6,914 nucleotides of DNA from the NCBI GenBank assembly GCA_021814085.1, contig JAKAJA010000087.1, positions 1 through 6,914 on the forward strand. Reading direction: 5' to 3'. The position numbers and the translations under genes are program-made. The notes under the pieces are model-generated. The model saw only the letters and a list, made by a program, of their open reading frames with translations. It did not search any database and had not been told where the DNA came from. Source of the stretch: Acidobacteriota bacterium (lineage in GTDB: Bacteria; Acidobacteriota; UBA4820; DSQY01). Positions 1 through 6,294 of the stretch are shown here, in pieces. Numbering within the stretch: position 1 is the first letter of the stretch; each line of letters begins with the position of its first letter.

Positions 1-1
1 C

Positions 2-1252
2 CAGAGCCACGATCTGGCGAAGCAAGCCCGGAACCTGCTCCTGCCCCTTGCCAACCAGCTCGGCGTCAAGATGAAAGTCATCGAAGTGCCCCCCGGTCCC
101 CCGGTCCTGTCCACCCTCGTGGCAGAGGTCTACGGGCCCAATCTGGAAGGGCAGGTGTCGGTCGCCAAAGATATCCTGAAGATGTACAAGGAGACGGCCG
201 GGGTCGTGGACGCGGACCTCTACGCCGTGGAGCCCCAAACCCAGATCGACCTGCAGGTGGACCCCAAGAAGGTGGCCGCCGCCGGCCTGAGCGTCATGGA
301 GGTGAGCAACGCCGTCTCCATGGCCGTACACGGCGCTCCGGCGGGCCTGGCCCACATGCCAAGGGAGCGGGAGGCCGTCCCCATCCTCCTGCAGATGCCC
401 CGGGCTTCCCGCACGGACCTGGCCTCCCTCTCGTCGCTCCAGATCCAGAACCGGCAGGGGACCCTGGTGCCCCTCTCCCAGCTCGTGTCCCCCGTGACAT
501 CCACGATTCCGCAGGAGATCTACCACAAGAACCTCCAGCGGGTGGTCTATGCCGTGGCGGACGTGGCGGGGGCCATCGAGAGCCCCGCCTACGCCATGTT
601 CAAGCTCAACACCCTCATGGACAAGCTCAAGCTTCCCGACGGGACCACGGGGCTGAAGCGCCTCTACACCGAGGCTCCGCTCCTCACGGACCACTACACC
701 ATGAAGTGGGACGGAGAGTGGCAGATCACCTACGAGGTCTTCCGGGACCTGGGGGTGGCCTTCGCCCTGGTCCTCATCCTCATGTACATCCTCATCGTGG
801 GATGGTTCAAGAGCTACCTCACGCCATTGGCCATCATGGCGCCCATCCCCCTCTCCCTCGTGGGCATCATCCCCGCCCACGGCCTCATGGGGGCTTTCTT
901 CACGGCCACCTCCATGATCGGGTTCATCGCCCTGGCGGGCATCGTCGTCCGTAATTCCATCCTCGTCATCGACTTCGCCGAGATGAAGATGCGGCAGGGG
1001 ATGCCGCTGAAGGACGCCGTCGTGGAAGGCGGCGCCGTGCGCTTCCGGGCCATGCTCCTCACGGCCCTGGCCGTGGTGGTGGGCTCCTCCGTCATGCTGG
1101 CGGACCCCATCTTCCAGGGTATGGCCATCGCCCTCATGGCCGGAGAAGTGGCGAGCACCCTCCTCTCCTGGGGCGCCATCCCGATCCTCTACGTGCTCTT
1201 CTACGGCGACAAACCGCCCGTCCACGACGAGGCCTTCGAGGAAGAGGAATAG
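2..1252 (+). CDS. RND-family efflux permease, C-terminal part (partial at left edge)
   Basis: The reading frame is open from base 2 to the TAG at 1250-1252 and gives 416 residues, so the start lies outside the window. RND permeases are inner-membrane proton antiporters that work as trimers with a periplasmic adaptor and an outer-membrane channel. The first ~230 visible residues look like the second periplasmic (porter) loop, with a proline-rich stretch PPGPPVLSTLVAEVYGP and the typical VDPKKVAAAGLSVMEV segment. Five hydrophobic helices follow from about residue 245, matching TM8-12: the first contains FALVLILMYILIVGWF, then come GIVVRNSILVIDFAE and RFRAMLLTALAVVVG, and the last is near GEVASTLLSWGAIPILY. 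The tail is acidic (FEEEE). The proton-relay helix TM4 and the substrate-defining N-terminal half are not visible, so metal versus drug cannot be decided from this part. The PII-like gene downstream favours the heavy-metal (CusA/CzcA-like) side, by inference. Confidence 0.9.
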   Translation, partial: QSHDLAKQARNLLLPLANQLGVKMKVIEVPPGPPVLSTLVAEVYGPNLEGQVSVAKDILKMYKETAGVVDADLYAVEPQTQIDLQVDPKKVAAAGLSVMEVSNAVSMAVHGAPAGLAHMPREREAVPILLQMPRASRTDLASLSSLQIQNRQGTLVPLSQLVSPVTSTIPQEIYHKNLQRVVYAVADVAGAIESPAYAMFKLNTLMDKLKLPDGTTGLKRLYTEAPLLTDHYTMKWDGEWQITYEVFRDLGVAFALVLILMYILIVGWFKSYLTPLAIMAPIPLSLVGIIPAHGLMGAFFTATSMIGFIALAGIVVRNSILVIDFAEMKMRQGMPLKDAVVEGGAVRFRAMLLTALAVVVGSSVMLADPIFQGMAIALMAGEVASTLLSWGAIPILYVLFYGDKPPVHDEAFEEEE

Positions 1253-1256
1253 CCTT

Positions 1257-1336
1257 AACCGCCAAGGCGCCAAGGACGCCAAGAGGTGCCTTCCAAATGT
1301 CACGGCACGCTTCGCGGTCTTTACGCCTTGGCGGTT
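1257..1336. repeat. Inverted-repeat element with CGCCAAGG periodicity
   Basis: AACCGCCAAGGCG at 1257-1269 is repeated exactly as its reverse complement at 1324-1336. With imperfect extension the arms are 27 nt each (1257-1283 and 1310-1336), with 22 of 27 positions matching, around a 26-nt centre. The left arm is internally periodic: CGCCAAGG at 1260-1267, again at 1268-1275, and CGCCAAGA at 1277-1284. The element fills most of the 103-bp gap between the RND gene and the PII-like gene. As RNA it could form a long hairpin. It has no U-tract, so it is not a standard terminator. The arms resemble the dispersed CCGCCAAGGCGCCAAG-type repeats that I recall from other environmental bacterial genomes; copy number here cannot be seen. 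Confidence 0.7.
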
Positions 1337-1355
1337 CAATTATCGAGGTGACGAA

Positions 1356-1655
1356 ATGAAAATGCTCTTTATGGTGACCGACAGCGAATACGAGCCCCAC
1401 TGCCTGACCATGATGCGGGAGAAGGGGGTGACGGGCTACACGGTCATCCCCGACGTCCAAGGTGCGGGAAAGACGGGCCTCAAAATGGGGGACCGGGTCC
1501 ACCCCGGAGCCTCCGTCGTGGTCTTCGCCGCCGTGCCCGACGACTCCGTGGAGGACCTCCTGAAGTGCATCGGGCAGTGCGTGGCGGACAGCAAGCTGTG
1601 CTCCTCGACCCACGCCTGGATCCTTCCCGTGGAGGCTTCTCTGCAGGGAAGCTAG
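1356..1655 (+). CDS. PII-like protein associated with RND efflux pumps (PG0541/PII-NG type)
   Basis: This 99-residue protein has the pattern of small PII-superfamily proteins encoded beside RND pumps: an N-terminal beta strand (MLFMVTDSEY), a helix ending EKGVTGYTVIPDV, a glycine-rich loop QGAGKTGLKMGDR (residues 35-47, in the T-loop position), then HPGASVVVFAAVP and a helix SVEDLLKCIGQC. PII-like proteins are small trimeric cytoplasmic sensors that bind ligands between subunits and regulate partner transporters. It carries four cysteines (16, 71, 75, 82) and histidines at 15, 49 and 86, which could bind metal; that is inference. The start ATG at 1356 has a GAGGTG site at 1345-1350, five bases upstream; a second in-frame ATG lies at 1362. 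It follows the permease gene on the same strand by 103 bp and is probably the last gene of the efflux operon. The family call rests on motif pattern, and no function has been shown for this protein. Confidence 0.72.
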   Translation: MKMLFMVTDSEYEPHCLTMMREKGVTGYTVIPDVQGAGKTGLKMGDRVHPGASVVVFAAVPDDSVEDLLKCIGQCVADSKLCSSTHAWILPVEASLQGS

Positions 1656-1807
1656 CAACCCCCGGGTTCGTTCCCGCCGGCCCCACGGTCAGATTCAGAC
1701 CTGGCCCGACCGACCTCCTGCCCCGTGGTGGTTCAAGGCCTGTCGCAAAAAGGGCTTGAACCAGAAGGCGGGAAGGCTCATTCTACCTCCTAGTGGGAAG
1801 GAGGTGG
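1656..1807 (+). promoter_or_regulatory. Structured leader of the propeller-GGDEF gene
   Basis: This stretch lies between the PII-like gene and the sensor gene, and its last 15 bases overlap the assigned CDS. It holds three short inverted repeats in series. CCACGG (1683-1688) pairs with CCGTGG (1723-1728). GGTTCAAG (1730-1737) pairs with CTTGAACC (1755-1762). CTACCTCC (1783-1790) pairs with GGAGGTGG (1800-1807, one G-U pair) across a 9-nt loop. The third hairpin would hide an almost ideal ribosome-binding site, AAGGAGGTGG (1798-1807). I compared it by eye with cyclic di-GMP (GEMM) riboswitches and found no matching conserved core. No convincing promoter was seen. Pairing is by eye, without energy calculation. 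Confidence 0.35.
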
Positions 1808-4800
1808 CCCCTGGTTGCCTTTCGGGAGATCAAGGACAACCGAAAGCAGTCCCAATGCCACCGCCTGTTCCGAAGCCTCCTCCTAGTGGCCCTTGCCGCG
1901 GTTTCTTGCGCGACGCCCTACGCGCCGCTTCGTGCTCTGGACCCGAGCAAAGCCCTGACCCAGTACGGCCACGACGAGTGGACCGATAGGGCGGGTCTGC
2001 CGCAGAACTCCATTCAGGCGGTCATCCAGAGCCGGGACGGCTACATCTGGATGGGAACCCAGGAAGGTCTCGTGCGGTTCGACGGCATGCGCTTCACCGT
2101 CTACGACCGGAACAGCGTCCCCGTCATGAACAGCCAGAACGTCCTCTGCCTGTGCCAGGACGCGGCGGGCGCCATCTGGGCCGGCCTCGAATCGGGCGGC
2201 GTCCTTCGGATGAAGGACGATGTCTTCACCGCCATCAGTCTCCCCCAAGGCCTTTCCGGAGACAAGGTTCTATGCCTCCTGGCGGACCGGGAGAATCGCG
2301 TCTGGTTTGGCACCGACAGCGGGGGGCTCGTTATCCTGGAAAAGGGCAAGACCGCCGTCCTCGGCCTCAAGGAGGGGCTCGAGGGCCAGATGGTCTACTC
2401 CCTCATGGAAGACCGCGCGGGCACTCTGTGGGTGGGGACGAACCGCGGGGTGTTCCGCAGAATCCGTGGGACTTTTCAAAAAGTGGAAATAGGCGGTCGG
2501 GAGCGCAATTGGTACTACGCCTTCGCCGAGGACGCAGCTGGAACGGTATGGGTGGGCTCCTTCCGGGGGCTCTATGCTTTAAGCCAAGGATCGGTGAAGG
2601 TTTACAAGGTGAAGGACGGCCTGTGCGACGATCAGATCATGGCCCTCAATTTCGAGCCACGCTCCGGATGTTTGTGGGTAGGGACGAACCGGGGCCTCAA
2701 CCGGTTTCTGGGAGGCCGTTTCCAGAGCTATTCGGAAAAGGACGGGCTCTCCAACGGCTCCGTCCTCTCCCTCGCGGGCGACGCCGAGGGGAGCCTCTGG
2801 ATCGGCACGTCGGGGGGGCTCAACCGCCTGCGCGACACGAAGTTCTACTCCGTCACCGCCCGTGAGGGCCTGCTGGGCAACGTGGCTCTTACGGTTTGCG
2901 AGACAGCCGACGGCAGTATCTGGGTGGGTTCGGATGGCGGCGGCATCTCTCGCTTGAGGGGGGGGGCCGTCACCACGTATCCCCCGGGGGAGGGCCTTCC
3001 GGCCGGCACCGTGGATTCGGTCATGCCCGGATCGGACGGTACACTCTGGGTGGGCGTGGATGTGGGGGGCCTCGCCCGATTCCGAAATGGCCGCTTCGAA
3101 CGAGTCAAGGTCAGCGAGCCGGCCCTGCTGAGCACCACCATCACGTGTCTCCTCCCCACGGGCGAGAACGAAATCTGGGTGGGCGCGGCGGCGGGGCTAT
3201 TCCACATCAAGGATGGGAAGGTCACGCGATACGGCCCGAAGGAAGGCCTCGGGGGGCGCACCCCCAACTGTATCCTCAGGCTCGCCGGGGGAGACCTGGC
3301 CGTGGGGACGGACGGAGGTGGGGTGGCCTTTTTCAGGAACGGGGCCTTCACCTCCCTCACGGAAAAGGACGGCCTGCCCAGCGACATCGTCTACGCCCTC
3401 TACGAGGACGGGGACCGCTCCCTCTGGATCGGGACCACGAAGGGTCTCTGCAGGCTTCGCAAAGGCCGGGCGGCCACCGTGACCACCCGCCAGGGCCTCT
3501 TCGACGACTGCGCCTATGCCGTGCTCGATGACGGACAGGGCTACCTTTGGATGAGTTGTAACAAGGGTGCCTACCGGGCCCTCAAGGCGGACCTGGACGC
3601 CGTGGCGGAGGGGCGCGCGACCACCGTGAGTTGTTCCTCCTACGGCCGGGCCGACGGCATGGGGACGAACGAGTGCAACGGCGGCCAACAACCCTGCGCC
3701 TGGAAGACCAGAAACGGGCGGCTCTGCTTCGCCACGATGAAGGGAGTAGCCGTCATCGACCCCACCTCCATCCGCATCAACCCCAGACCTCCACCCGTGG
3801 TCATCGAGGAGGCCCTCCTGGACGGGAAGTTGGTGAGGACGAGAGGTCTCGCCCGATTTGTCCCGGGCAAGCACAGGCTCGAAATCCACTTCAGCGCCCT
3901 CAGCCTCGTGGCCCCGGAGAAGGTCCTGTTCAAGTACAAGCTGGAGGGCTTCGACACCGATTGGGTGGAGTGCGGGAACCACCGGGAGGCGGTCTATACG
4001 GGGCTGCCCCCGGGGACCTACAGGTTCAGGGTGCTCGCCTGCAACAACGACGGCGTGTGGAACCTCACGGGCACCTCCTGGGATTTCGTCCAGCGGCCCC
4101 GGTTCTATCAGACTGGTTTTTTCCTGGCCCTGTGCATCGTGAGCGGGGTTCTGGTCATCGCGGCGGTTGGTGCACTGAGGGTGCGCGGCCTAAAGCGCCG
4201 CCAGGCCATCCTCGAGAGGCTGGTCGATCAGCGGACCGCGGAGCTGGCCAGCGCGAACGAATCCCTGCAGGAACGGGGCGCGGAACTCGAGGACGCCAAC
4301 GCCAAGCTCGAGCGACTCTCGAGGGAGGATGGGCTCACGGGAATCGCCAACCGCCGCCATTTCGAGGAAGCCCTCGAATCGGAGTGGCGCCGCGCCAGCC
4401 GGACCCGCACGCCCCTCTCCGTGGTCATGATCGACATAGACGACTTCAAGCCCTTCAACGACACCCTCGGCCACCAGAGGGGCGATGAGTGCCTTCGCCG
4501 CGTGGCCGCCTCCCTGGCCGGGGTCCTTCACCGGGCTGGGGACCTCGTGGCACGATACGGCGGTGACGAGTTCGTGGCCATCCTTCCTGTCATGGACCGA
4601 GCCGGCGCGCTGGAAATGGCCGACGTCCTCAGGCATAGGGTGGAAGATCTGGGCATCCCCAGTCAGGGGGCACGGGGCTCGAGCGTACTCACGGTCAGCG
4701 TTGGCGTCTCCACCCACTTCCCCGACGAGGAGGGGTCCGCGGAAGCCCTGCTCGCCGCTGCGGACAAGGCCCTCTACCTGGCCAAGGAGCGGGGCCGCAA

Positions 4801-4819
4801 CCGTGTCTGCTCCGCCTAG
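1793..4819 (+). CDS. Periplasmic propeller/Y_Y_Y sensor diguanylate cyclase
   Basis: The product (1008 residues from GTG 1793) should make cyclic di-GMP from two GTP in response to a periplasmic ligand. A basic, then hydrophobic segment (residues 24-44, RSLLLVALAAVSCATPYA) looks like an export signal. About 14 propeller motifs of the W(V/I)G(T/S)..GL type (Reg_prop) run from ~70 to ~665, fitting two seven-bladed propellers. A Y_Y_Y domain follows, with KYKLEGFDTDW at 714-724. One membrane helix spans ~775-795, then a coiled coil ~796-845. The GGDEF domain begins at DGLTGIANRR (846-855) and continues with MIDIDDF (879-885) and GGDEF (923-927). RAGD (914-917), five residues before GGDEF, is an intact product-inhibition I-site. 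No EAL or HD-GYP domain is present. The start is uncertain: a TGA at 1757-1759 closes the frame upstream, no ATG is available, GTG 1793 has no good ribosome-binding site, and CTG 1811 sits six bases after AGGAGG. The gene stands alone and converges on arsM. Confidence 0.93.
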   Translation: MGRRWPLVAFREIKDNRKQSQCHRLFRSLLLVALAAVSCATPYAPLRALDPSKALTQYGHDEWTDRAGLPQNSIQAVIQSRDGYIWMGTQEGLVRFDGMRFTVYDRNSVPVMNSQNVLCLCQDAAGAIWAGLESGGVLRMKDDVFTAISLPQGLSGDKVLCLLADRENRVWFGTDSGGLVILEKGKTAVLGLKEGLEGQMVYSLMEDRAGTLWVGTNRGVFRRIRGTFQKVEIGGRERNWYYAFAEDAAGTVWVGSFRGLYALSQGSVKVYKVKDGLCDDQIMALNFEPRSGCLWVGTNRGLNRFLGGRFQSYSEKDGLSNGSVLSLAGDAEGSLWIGTSGGLNRLRDTKFYSVTAREGLLGNVALTVCETADGSIWVGSDGGGISRLRGGAVTTYPPGEGLPAGTVDSVMPGSDGTLWVGVDVGGLARFRNGRFERVKVSEPALLSTTITCLLPTGENEIWVGAAAGLFHIKDGKVTRYGPKEGLGGRTPNCILRLAGGDLAVGTDGGGVAFFRNGAFTSLTEKDGLPSDIVYALYEDGDRSLWIGTTKGLCRLRKGRAATVTTRQGLFDDCAYAVLDDGQGYLWMSCNKGAYRALKADLDAVAEGRATTVSCSSYGRADGMGTNECNGGQQPCAWKTRNGRLCFATMKGVAVIDPTSIRINPRPPPVVIEEALLDGKLVRTRGLARFVPGKHRLEIHFSALSLVAPEKVLFKYKLEGFDTDWVECGNHREAVYTGLPPGTYRFRVLACNNDGVWNLTGTSWDFVQRPRFYQTGFFLALCIVSGVLVIAAVGALRVRGLKRRQAILERLVDQRTAELASANESLQERGAELEDANAKLERLSREDGLTGIANRRHFEEALESEWRRASRTRTPLSVVMIDIDDFKPFNDTLGHQRGDECLRRVAASLAGVLHRAGDLVARYGGDEFVAILPVMDRAGALEMADVLRHRVEDLGIPSQGARGSSVLTVSVGVSTHFPDEEGSAEALLAAADKALYLAKERGRNRVCSA
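2958..2966 (+). repeat. Nine-base poly-G tract inside the sensor gene
   Basis: Nine consecutive G residues encode part of the Arg-Gly-Gly turn of the eighth propeller repeat (SRLRGGAV). Other runs of 6-7 G occur in equivalent repeat turns, for example seven G at 2812-2818. Slippage by one base here would shift the frame before the membrane helix and GGDEF domain. The present length keeps the frame open. Confidence 0.9.
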
Positions 4820-4951
4820 AAGGCCGCTGAGAGACTCCCGCGGGTCGCGAATTCCTCGGCCGCCTGCCAGCGGCCCCAGAAAGTGGCGGCCAGACCGGGG
4901 CGCTCTGGCGGGCCTTCGATCCTTCGGTAAAGTCGCTTGCTGCCTCCAACT
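4820..4951. other. Convergent intergenic gap with GC-rich hairpins
   Basis: This 132-bp gap separates the stop of the sensor gene (TAG 4817-4819) from the stop of arsM (4952-4954, opposite strand). It contains GGCCGC (4858-4863)/GCGGCC (4870-4875) with a 6-nt loop. GGCCGCTG (4822-4829) could instead pair with CAGCGGCC (4868-4875). A further stem is GCCAGA (4889-4894)/TCTGGC (4904-4909). Such stems between convergent genes may end transcription from both sides, but none is followed by a T-run on either strand, so a standard intrinsic terminator cannot be called. No gene is seen here. Confidence 0.35.
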
Positions 4952-5785
4952 TCAGCGTTTGACGGCCCGCACCTTGACGCTCACCACGCTGTCGGCGGCT
5001 GCCCGCACATCCGCCTCGGAAAGGCCCTCGGCGAGCGCGGCCAGCTCCGACGTGTCGGGATTCATGGACCCGATGGGATAGCCGCTCTCGGCCAGCACCG
5101 CCACATCCTCGAACCCCGCCTCACGCATGGCCAGGAGGTAGTCCTCCTTGAGCATGGCCCCCGAAATGCACCCCGCATAGGCCGCCACGGACTCCATCAC
5201 GCTCCTTGGAAGGGTCCGGTTCAGGACCAGGTCCGAGACCATCAAGCGGCCGCCCGGCTTGAGGACCCGCAAGGCCTCGCGGAAGACCTGGGGCTTGTCC
5301 GTGGAAAGATTGATGACGCAGTTGGAGATGATCACGTCGGCGGAACCGTCCGCGACGGGCAGGTGCTCGATTTCTCCGAGGCGGAATTCCACGTGCGAGG
5401 CCTCCGCCTTCTTGGCGTTGCCGCGCGCCTTCTCTATCATGTCGGGGGTCATGTCCACCCCGATGACGCGGCCCGTGGGGCCCACCTTCCTGGCGGCCAA
5501 GAAACAGTCGAACCCCGCCCCCGAGCCGAGATCCACGACCGTCTCCCCCTGCTTCAAATCCGACAGGGCGAGGGGGTTGCCGCAGCCTAGCCCCAGATTT
5601 GCGCCCTCGGGCACGGCGGCCATTTCCTCCCTGCTGTACCCGATGATCCTTCCCACCGTTTCCACGTCCGCCACGCCGCAGCAGTTGGTGGCCGCCACTG
5701 CCGGGCTCGCGCAGCAGCTGCTCTCGTTCCGCGCGACGGACGCGTAGTGCTCTCTGACCGATTTCTTGATGCTCTCGCTATCCAT
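4952..5785 (-). CDS. arsM: Arsenite S-adenosylmethionine methyltransferase
   Basis: ArsM transfers methyl groups from SAM to As(III) in the cytoplasm, giving methylated and partly volatile arsenicals. The 277-residue product is of normal length. It has the SAM-binding motif DLGSGAGFD (85-93), an acidic strand end GVDMT (109-113) and the three conserved arsenic-binding cysteines: C68 in NLGLGCGNP, C156 in SNCVINLS and C206 in YAGCISGAM. The N-terminus has cysteine pairs C24-C25 and C35-C36, common in bacterial ArsM. The start is the ATG at 5785, because AGGAGG lies five bases upstream; a TTG at 5803 would add six residues but would place that site inside the gene. It follows arsC by 24 bp and is the last gene of the operon seen here. 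The TGA stop is at 4954-4952. Confidence 0.96.
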   Translation of the reverse strand: MDSESIKKSVREHYASVARNESSCCASPAVAATNCCGVADVETVGRIIGYSREEMAAVPEGANLGLGCGNPLALSDLKQGETVVDLGSGAGFDCFLAARKVGPTGRVIGVDMTPDMIEKARGNAKKAEASHVEFRLGEIEHLPVADGSADVIISNCVINLSTDKPQVFREALRVLKPGGRLMVSDLVLNRTLPRSVMESVAAYAGCISGAMLKEDYLLAMREAGFEDVAVLAESGYPIGSMNPDTSELAALAEGLSEADVRAAADSVVSVKVRAVKR

Positions 5786-5790
5786 GGGAT

Positions 5791-5796
5791 CCTCCT
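5791..5796 (-). promoter_or_regulatory. Ribosome-binding site of arsM
   Basis: On the minus strand the sequence AGGAGG lies in the 24-bp arsC-arsM gap with five bases (ATCCC) before the ATG at 5785. It decides this start over the upstream TTG at 5803. Confidence 0.85.
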
Positions 5797-5809
5797 GAAA
5801 CAATCGTGA

Positions 5810-6241
5810 TTACGACGTCAGAATCTCTTTGAGAACCAGCGGGACGATGCGGTCGCGGATGAGGTCGCGGACCTCCCGGAAGCGTTGGAGGCTCTCCTCC
5901 GCGGACCCGATGAAGGCCCCGGGGTCCGGGACGGGCTCTTGAACCATCCTGGAGGGACCCGGGAAGATGGGACAGGTTTCCCCGGCCGATCCGCACACCG
6001 TGATCACGAGGTCGAAGGGCTGTCCCACGAACTCGCTCACGCTCTTGCTGCGATGGCCGGTGAGGTCGACGCCCGCTTCGGCCATGACGCGGACGGCCAA
6101 GGGGTGAACGAAGCACGGATAGTTGCCCGCCGAGAATGCATCTACCCGGTCGCCGAGGTCGTGCCTCAACCACCCTTCGGCCATCTGCGACCGGCAGGAG
6201 TTCCCCGTGCACAGGACCAGGACCCGCTTCTTCGCGCTCAT
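5810..6241 (-). CDS. arsC: Arsenate reductase, thioredoxin-coupled low-molecular-weight phosphatase type
   Basis: ArsC reduces arsenate to arsenite in the cytoplasm. The 143-residue product has the phosphatase loop CTGNSCR (C11-X5-R17) right after the first strand, the second and third redox cysteines C83 and C90 in VCGSAGETCP, and the DP pair D106-P107 that supplies the general acid. The C11/C83/C90 triad marks the Bacillus/Staphylococcus-like class that relays electrons to thioredoxin, not the glutaredoxin class. The sequence after C90 (PIFPG) is typical of this class. The start is the ATG at 6241, with AAGGAGGT just upstream; a frame extension to ATG 6298 would overlap the arsR stop as ATGA and add 19 residues (MSPGGHLAALARNAQGGAE) that do not look like this fold. 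It lies 53 bp after arsR and 24 bp before arsM and supplies the arsenite that ArsM uses. Confidence 0.96.
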   Translation of the reverse strand: MSAKKRVLVLCTGNSCRSQMAEGWLRHDLGDRVDAFSAGNYPCFVHPLAVRVMAEAGVDLTGHRSKSVSEFVGQPFDLVITVCGSAGETCPIFPGPSRMVQEPVPDPGAFIGSAEESLQRFREVRDLIRDRIVPLVLKEILTS

Positions 6242-6247
6242 CTCCGC

Positions 6248-6254
6248 ACCTCCT
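6248..6254 (-). promoter_or_regulatory. Ribosome-binding site of arsC
   Basis: AGGAGGT on the minus strand lies seven bases (counted from AGGAGG) before the ATG at 6241 and supports that start over ATG 6298. A small inverted repeat (CCGGGC/GCCCGG, 6263-6268 and 6287-6292) lies just upstream in the arsR-arsC gap. Confidence 0.8.
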
Positions 6255-6294
6255 TGGGCGTTCCGGGCAAGCGCCGCCAAGTGGCCGCCCGGGC

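Noticed and set aside
1134..1658. 174-codon minus-strand frame across the RND end, the inverted repeat and the PII-like gene
   Set aside because: It spans two well-supported plus-strand genes and an intergenic repeat, has low-complexity Arg/Gly-rich sequence and no matching family.
1756..1784. TTGAAC and CATTCT as promoter boxes for the sensor gene
   Set aside because: The spacing is 17 bp, but only four and three positions match the consensus, and TTGAAC is part of a hairpin arm; too weak to call.
1656..1792. Cyclic di-GMP (GEMM) or other known riboswitch before the GGDEF gene
   Set aside because: The conserved GEMM core elements were looked for by eye and not found; only short generic hairpins are present.
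3197..3982. 261-codon open frame on the minus strand inside the sensor gene
   Set aside because: It lies fully opposite the propeller and Y_Y_Y coding frame; GC-rich codon use leaves antisense frames open, and its translation shows no recognisable domain.
4858..4909. Rho-independent terminator between the convergent genes
   Set aside because: GC-rich stems are present, but no T-run follows on either strand.
4937..5590. 217-codon plus-strand frame opposite arsM
   Set aside because: arsM on the other strand has all catalytic motifs and a ribosome-binding site; the plus frame is rich in His/Arg/Gly/Pro and is an antisense shadow.
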